NCBI GenBank assembly: GCA_028688175.1
Contig: JAQTYS010000131.1
Location: forward strand, 1 to 7,276
Origin: Methanothrix sp.
Lineage (GTDB): Archaea > Halobacteriota > Methanosarcinia > Methanotrichales > Methanotrichaceae
DNA: 7,276 nt
Direction of reading: 5' to 3'
In this document: positions 6,339-7,276 of the stretch, piece after piece
Position numbering within the stretch: the first letter of the stretch is position 1
How the letters are laid out: each line of letters starts with the position of its first letter
The notes under the pieces: generated by a model
Database searches by the model: none
Told to the model about the DNA's origin: nothing
The model's input: only the letters and a program-made list of their open reading frames with translations
Translations under genes and position numbers: made by a program

Positions 6339-7276
6339 TCATCCCTCCACCACCTTCGCCACCCCGTCTTCCACCCTGACCCAAACCGATCCGTATCCCT
6401 TTAGTGACGGCCTGAAGACTGGCCCGGAATTGTTCATCTGCGCCCTGACCACTGGATCGTAGTATTCAATAATCCATGATCCGTTCTGCTGTGATGTGAC
6501 GTTTATAGCCACGGCGTAAGCTCTCCAGAAAAAGAGCCTTACCTGGGGCAGCTTCTCGGCCTCACCTATGGCCGCTTTCGCCTGTGTGAGGCTGGAGGCC
6601 ACGGTTATTTTGGCAAAGGCCGAGCTGTTGGTGACCTTTCTCGTGAGTGAGTCATACTTGTAAACCAGGAACTGATGGCTGTCATTCTCCAGGGCGATCC
6701 ACGCGAAGGGATTGGAATCCGGGTAGACCATAGCATTCTGGCTGTCAAAAAAGCTCTCTGCAGATGCCTTCCCTTCAATTCTTATCCCGCCCATGATCGC
6801 AAAAAAGAGCACAAATATTATTAATATATTTTTGTTGAATTCTATTCTATGCCTCTCTCTGATAAGCTCGGCTAAAACCAGCAGGCTGGCAATAAGTGCC
6901 GCAGGCTCTATCTGGGAGAAGATATCCGCCGAATACCTGGCTGCCTGCCAGGGATAAAAGAGTGGAGCGCCTCTTGTGGTCGTATAGTCCACAAGGAGAT
7001 GCATGAGGACTCCGGCATAGAGAAAGGCCAGGCTTTTTGCGGAAAATTCTAGATCGTATTTGATGAACCTGCCTAAAAAGGCCTTAATTTGCTCCCGGGA
7101 TGCTAGATAGAAGATAAGCAGAGCGAAGAAGAAGCCAAAGAAGATTGTATGGGTGATTCCTCTGTGCACCAGGAGAAGAGTTGTCGGATAGAGGTTATTG
7201 ATCAAAGAGAGAGAAACATCCAGGTCTGGAGCGATCCCGCCCAGCACCAGGGCTGCAAGGAGTTTCTTATCAAGGC
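6339..7276 (-). CDS. YdjM/PF04307-type membrane-bound putative metal-dependent hydrolase (N-terminus outside window)
   Basis: The frame reads leftward from the window edge to the stop at 6339-6341; 311 residues are visible. A GTG at 7247 is in frame, but the codons before it (DKKLLAALV) continue the conserved family motif ending GGIAPDLD, so the true start lies beyond 7276. Family motifs are GGIAPDLD, HRGITHT, and LMHLLVDYTTTRGAPLFYPW with conserved His and Asp residues that probably bind metal. Hydrophobic helices follow HRGITHT, precede LMHLLVD, and recur at LIASLLVLAELI and ILIIFVLFFAIMGG. The remaining 150 or so residues form a polar domain, probably outside the membrane, with several NxS/T sites. 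The biochemical role of this family is not established; E. coli YdjM is SOS-induced. It converges on the defence unit and shows no obvious functional link to it. Confidence 0.8.
   Translation of the reverse strand, partial: LDKKLLAALVLGGIAPDLDVSLSLINNLYPTTLLLVHRGITHTIFFGFFFALLIFYLASREQIKAFLGRFIKYDLEFSAKSLAFLYAGVLMHLLVDYTTTRGAPLFYPWQAARYSADIFSQIEPAALIASLLVLAELIRERHRIEFNKNILIIFVLFFAIMGGIRIEGKASAESFFDSQNAMVYPDSNPFAWIALENDSHQFLVYKYDSLTRKVTNSSAFAKITVASSLTQAKAAIGEAEKLPQVRLFFWRAYAVAINVTSQQNGSWIIEYYDPVVRAQMNNSGPVFRPSLKGYGSVWVRVEDGVAKVVEG

Noticed and set aside
6339..7247. Complete hydrolase gene starting at the GTG at 7247
   Set aside because: The in-frame codons upstream continue the conserved DKKLLAALVLGGIAPDLD motif, so the GTG is internal and the gene is cut by the window edge.

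Overview
The window reads as a prokaryotic defence locus. My best guess for the host is a methanogenic euryarchaeon related to Methanothrix/Methanosarcina. That guess rests on gene style only (a YdjM-type membrane protein with a long outer domain, HEAT-repeat STAND proteins, GGTG-type ribosome-binding sites). No rRNA, tRNA or taxonomic marker is present, so a bacterium is not excluded.

Left part (1-1238, + strand): the last 20 codons of a probable DarT DNA ADP-ribosyltransferase toxin, followed after 12 bases by a complete darG antitoxin. DarG has an N-terminal macrodomain that removes ADP-ribose from DNA and a C-terminal SocA/Panacea-like toxin-binding region. Bases 1239-1653 contain no convincing gene: first a GC-rich block of unknown nature (about 1250-1420), then an AT-richer leader running up to a good ribosome-binding site.

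Centre (1666-6202, + strand): a tightly coupled two-gene unit with one base between the genes. Gene 1 is a stand-alone 137-residue TIR protein that keeps the likely catalytic glutamate (Glu82). Gene 2 is a 1373-residue STAND-type protein with four parts: an N-terminal TIR-like domain lacking the glutamate, a complete NACHT NTPase, a long helical region, and a C-terminal array of thirteen 31-residue PBS-lyase-type HEAT repeats. The repeats are nearly identical even at DNA level (13 x 93 bp, no indels) and differ mainly at a few codon positions. The layout suggests a sensor (HEAT array), a switch (NACHT) and an adaptor (dead TIR-like domain) that would recruit or oligomerise a separate NADase effector (TIR). 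This split is an inference and is the most interesting object here.

Right part (6203-7276): a short convergent intergenic stretch, then on the minus strand the C-terminal 311 residues of a YdjM/PF04307-type membrane-bound putative metal-dependent hydrolase whose start lies beyond the window. It is probably an ordinary chromosomal flank.

Both defence modules use NAD+: DarT as ADP-ribose donor, TIR as a likely NAD+ hydrolase. Both are expected to act by toxicity or abortive infection.
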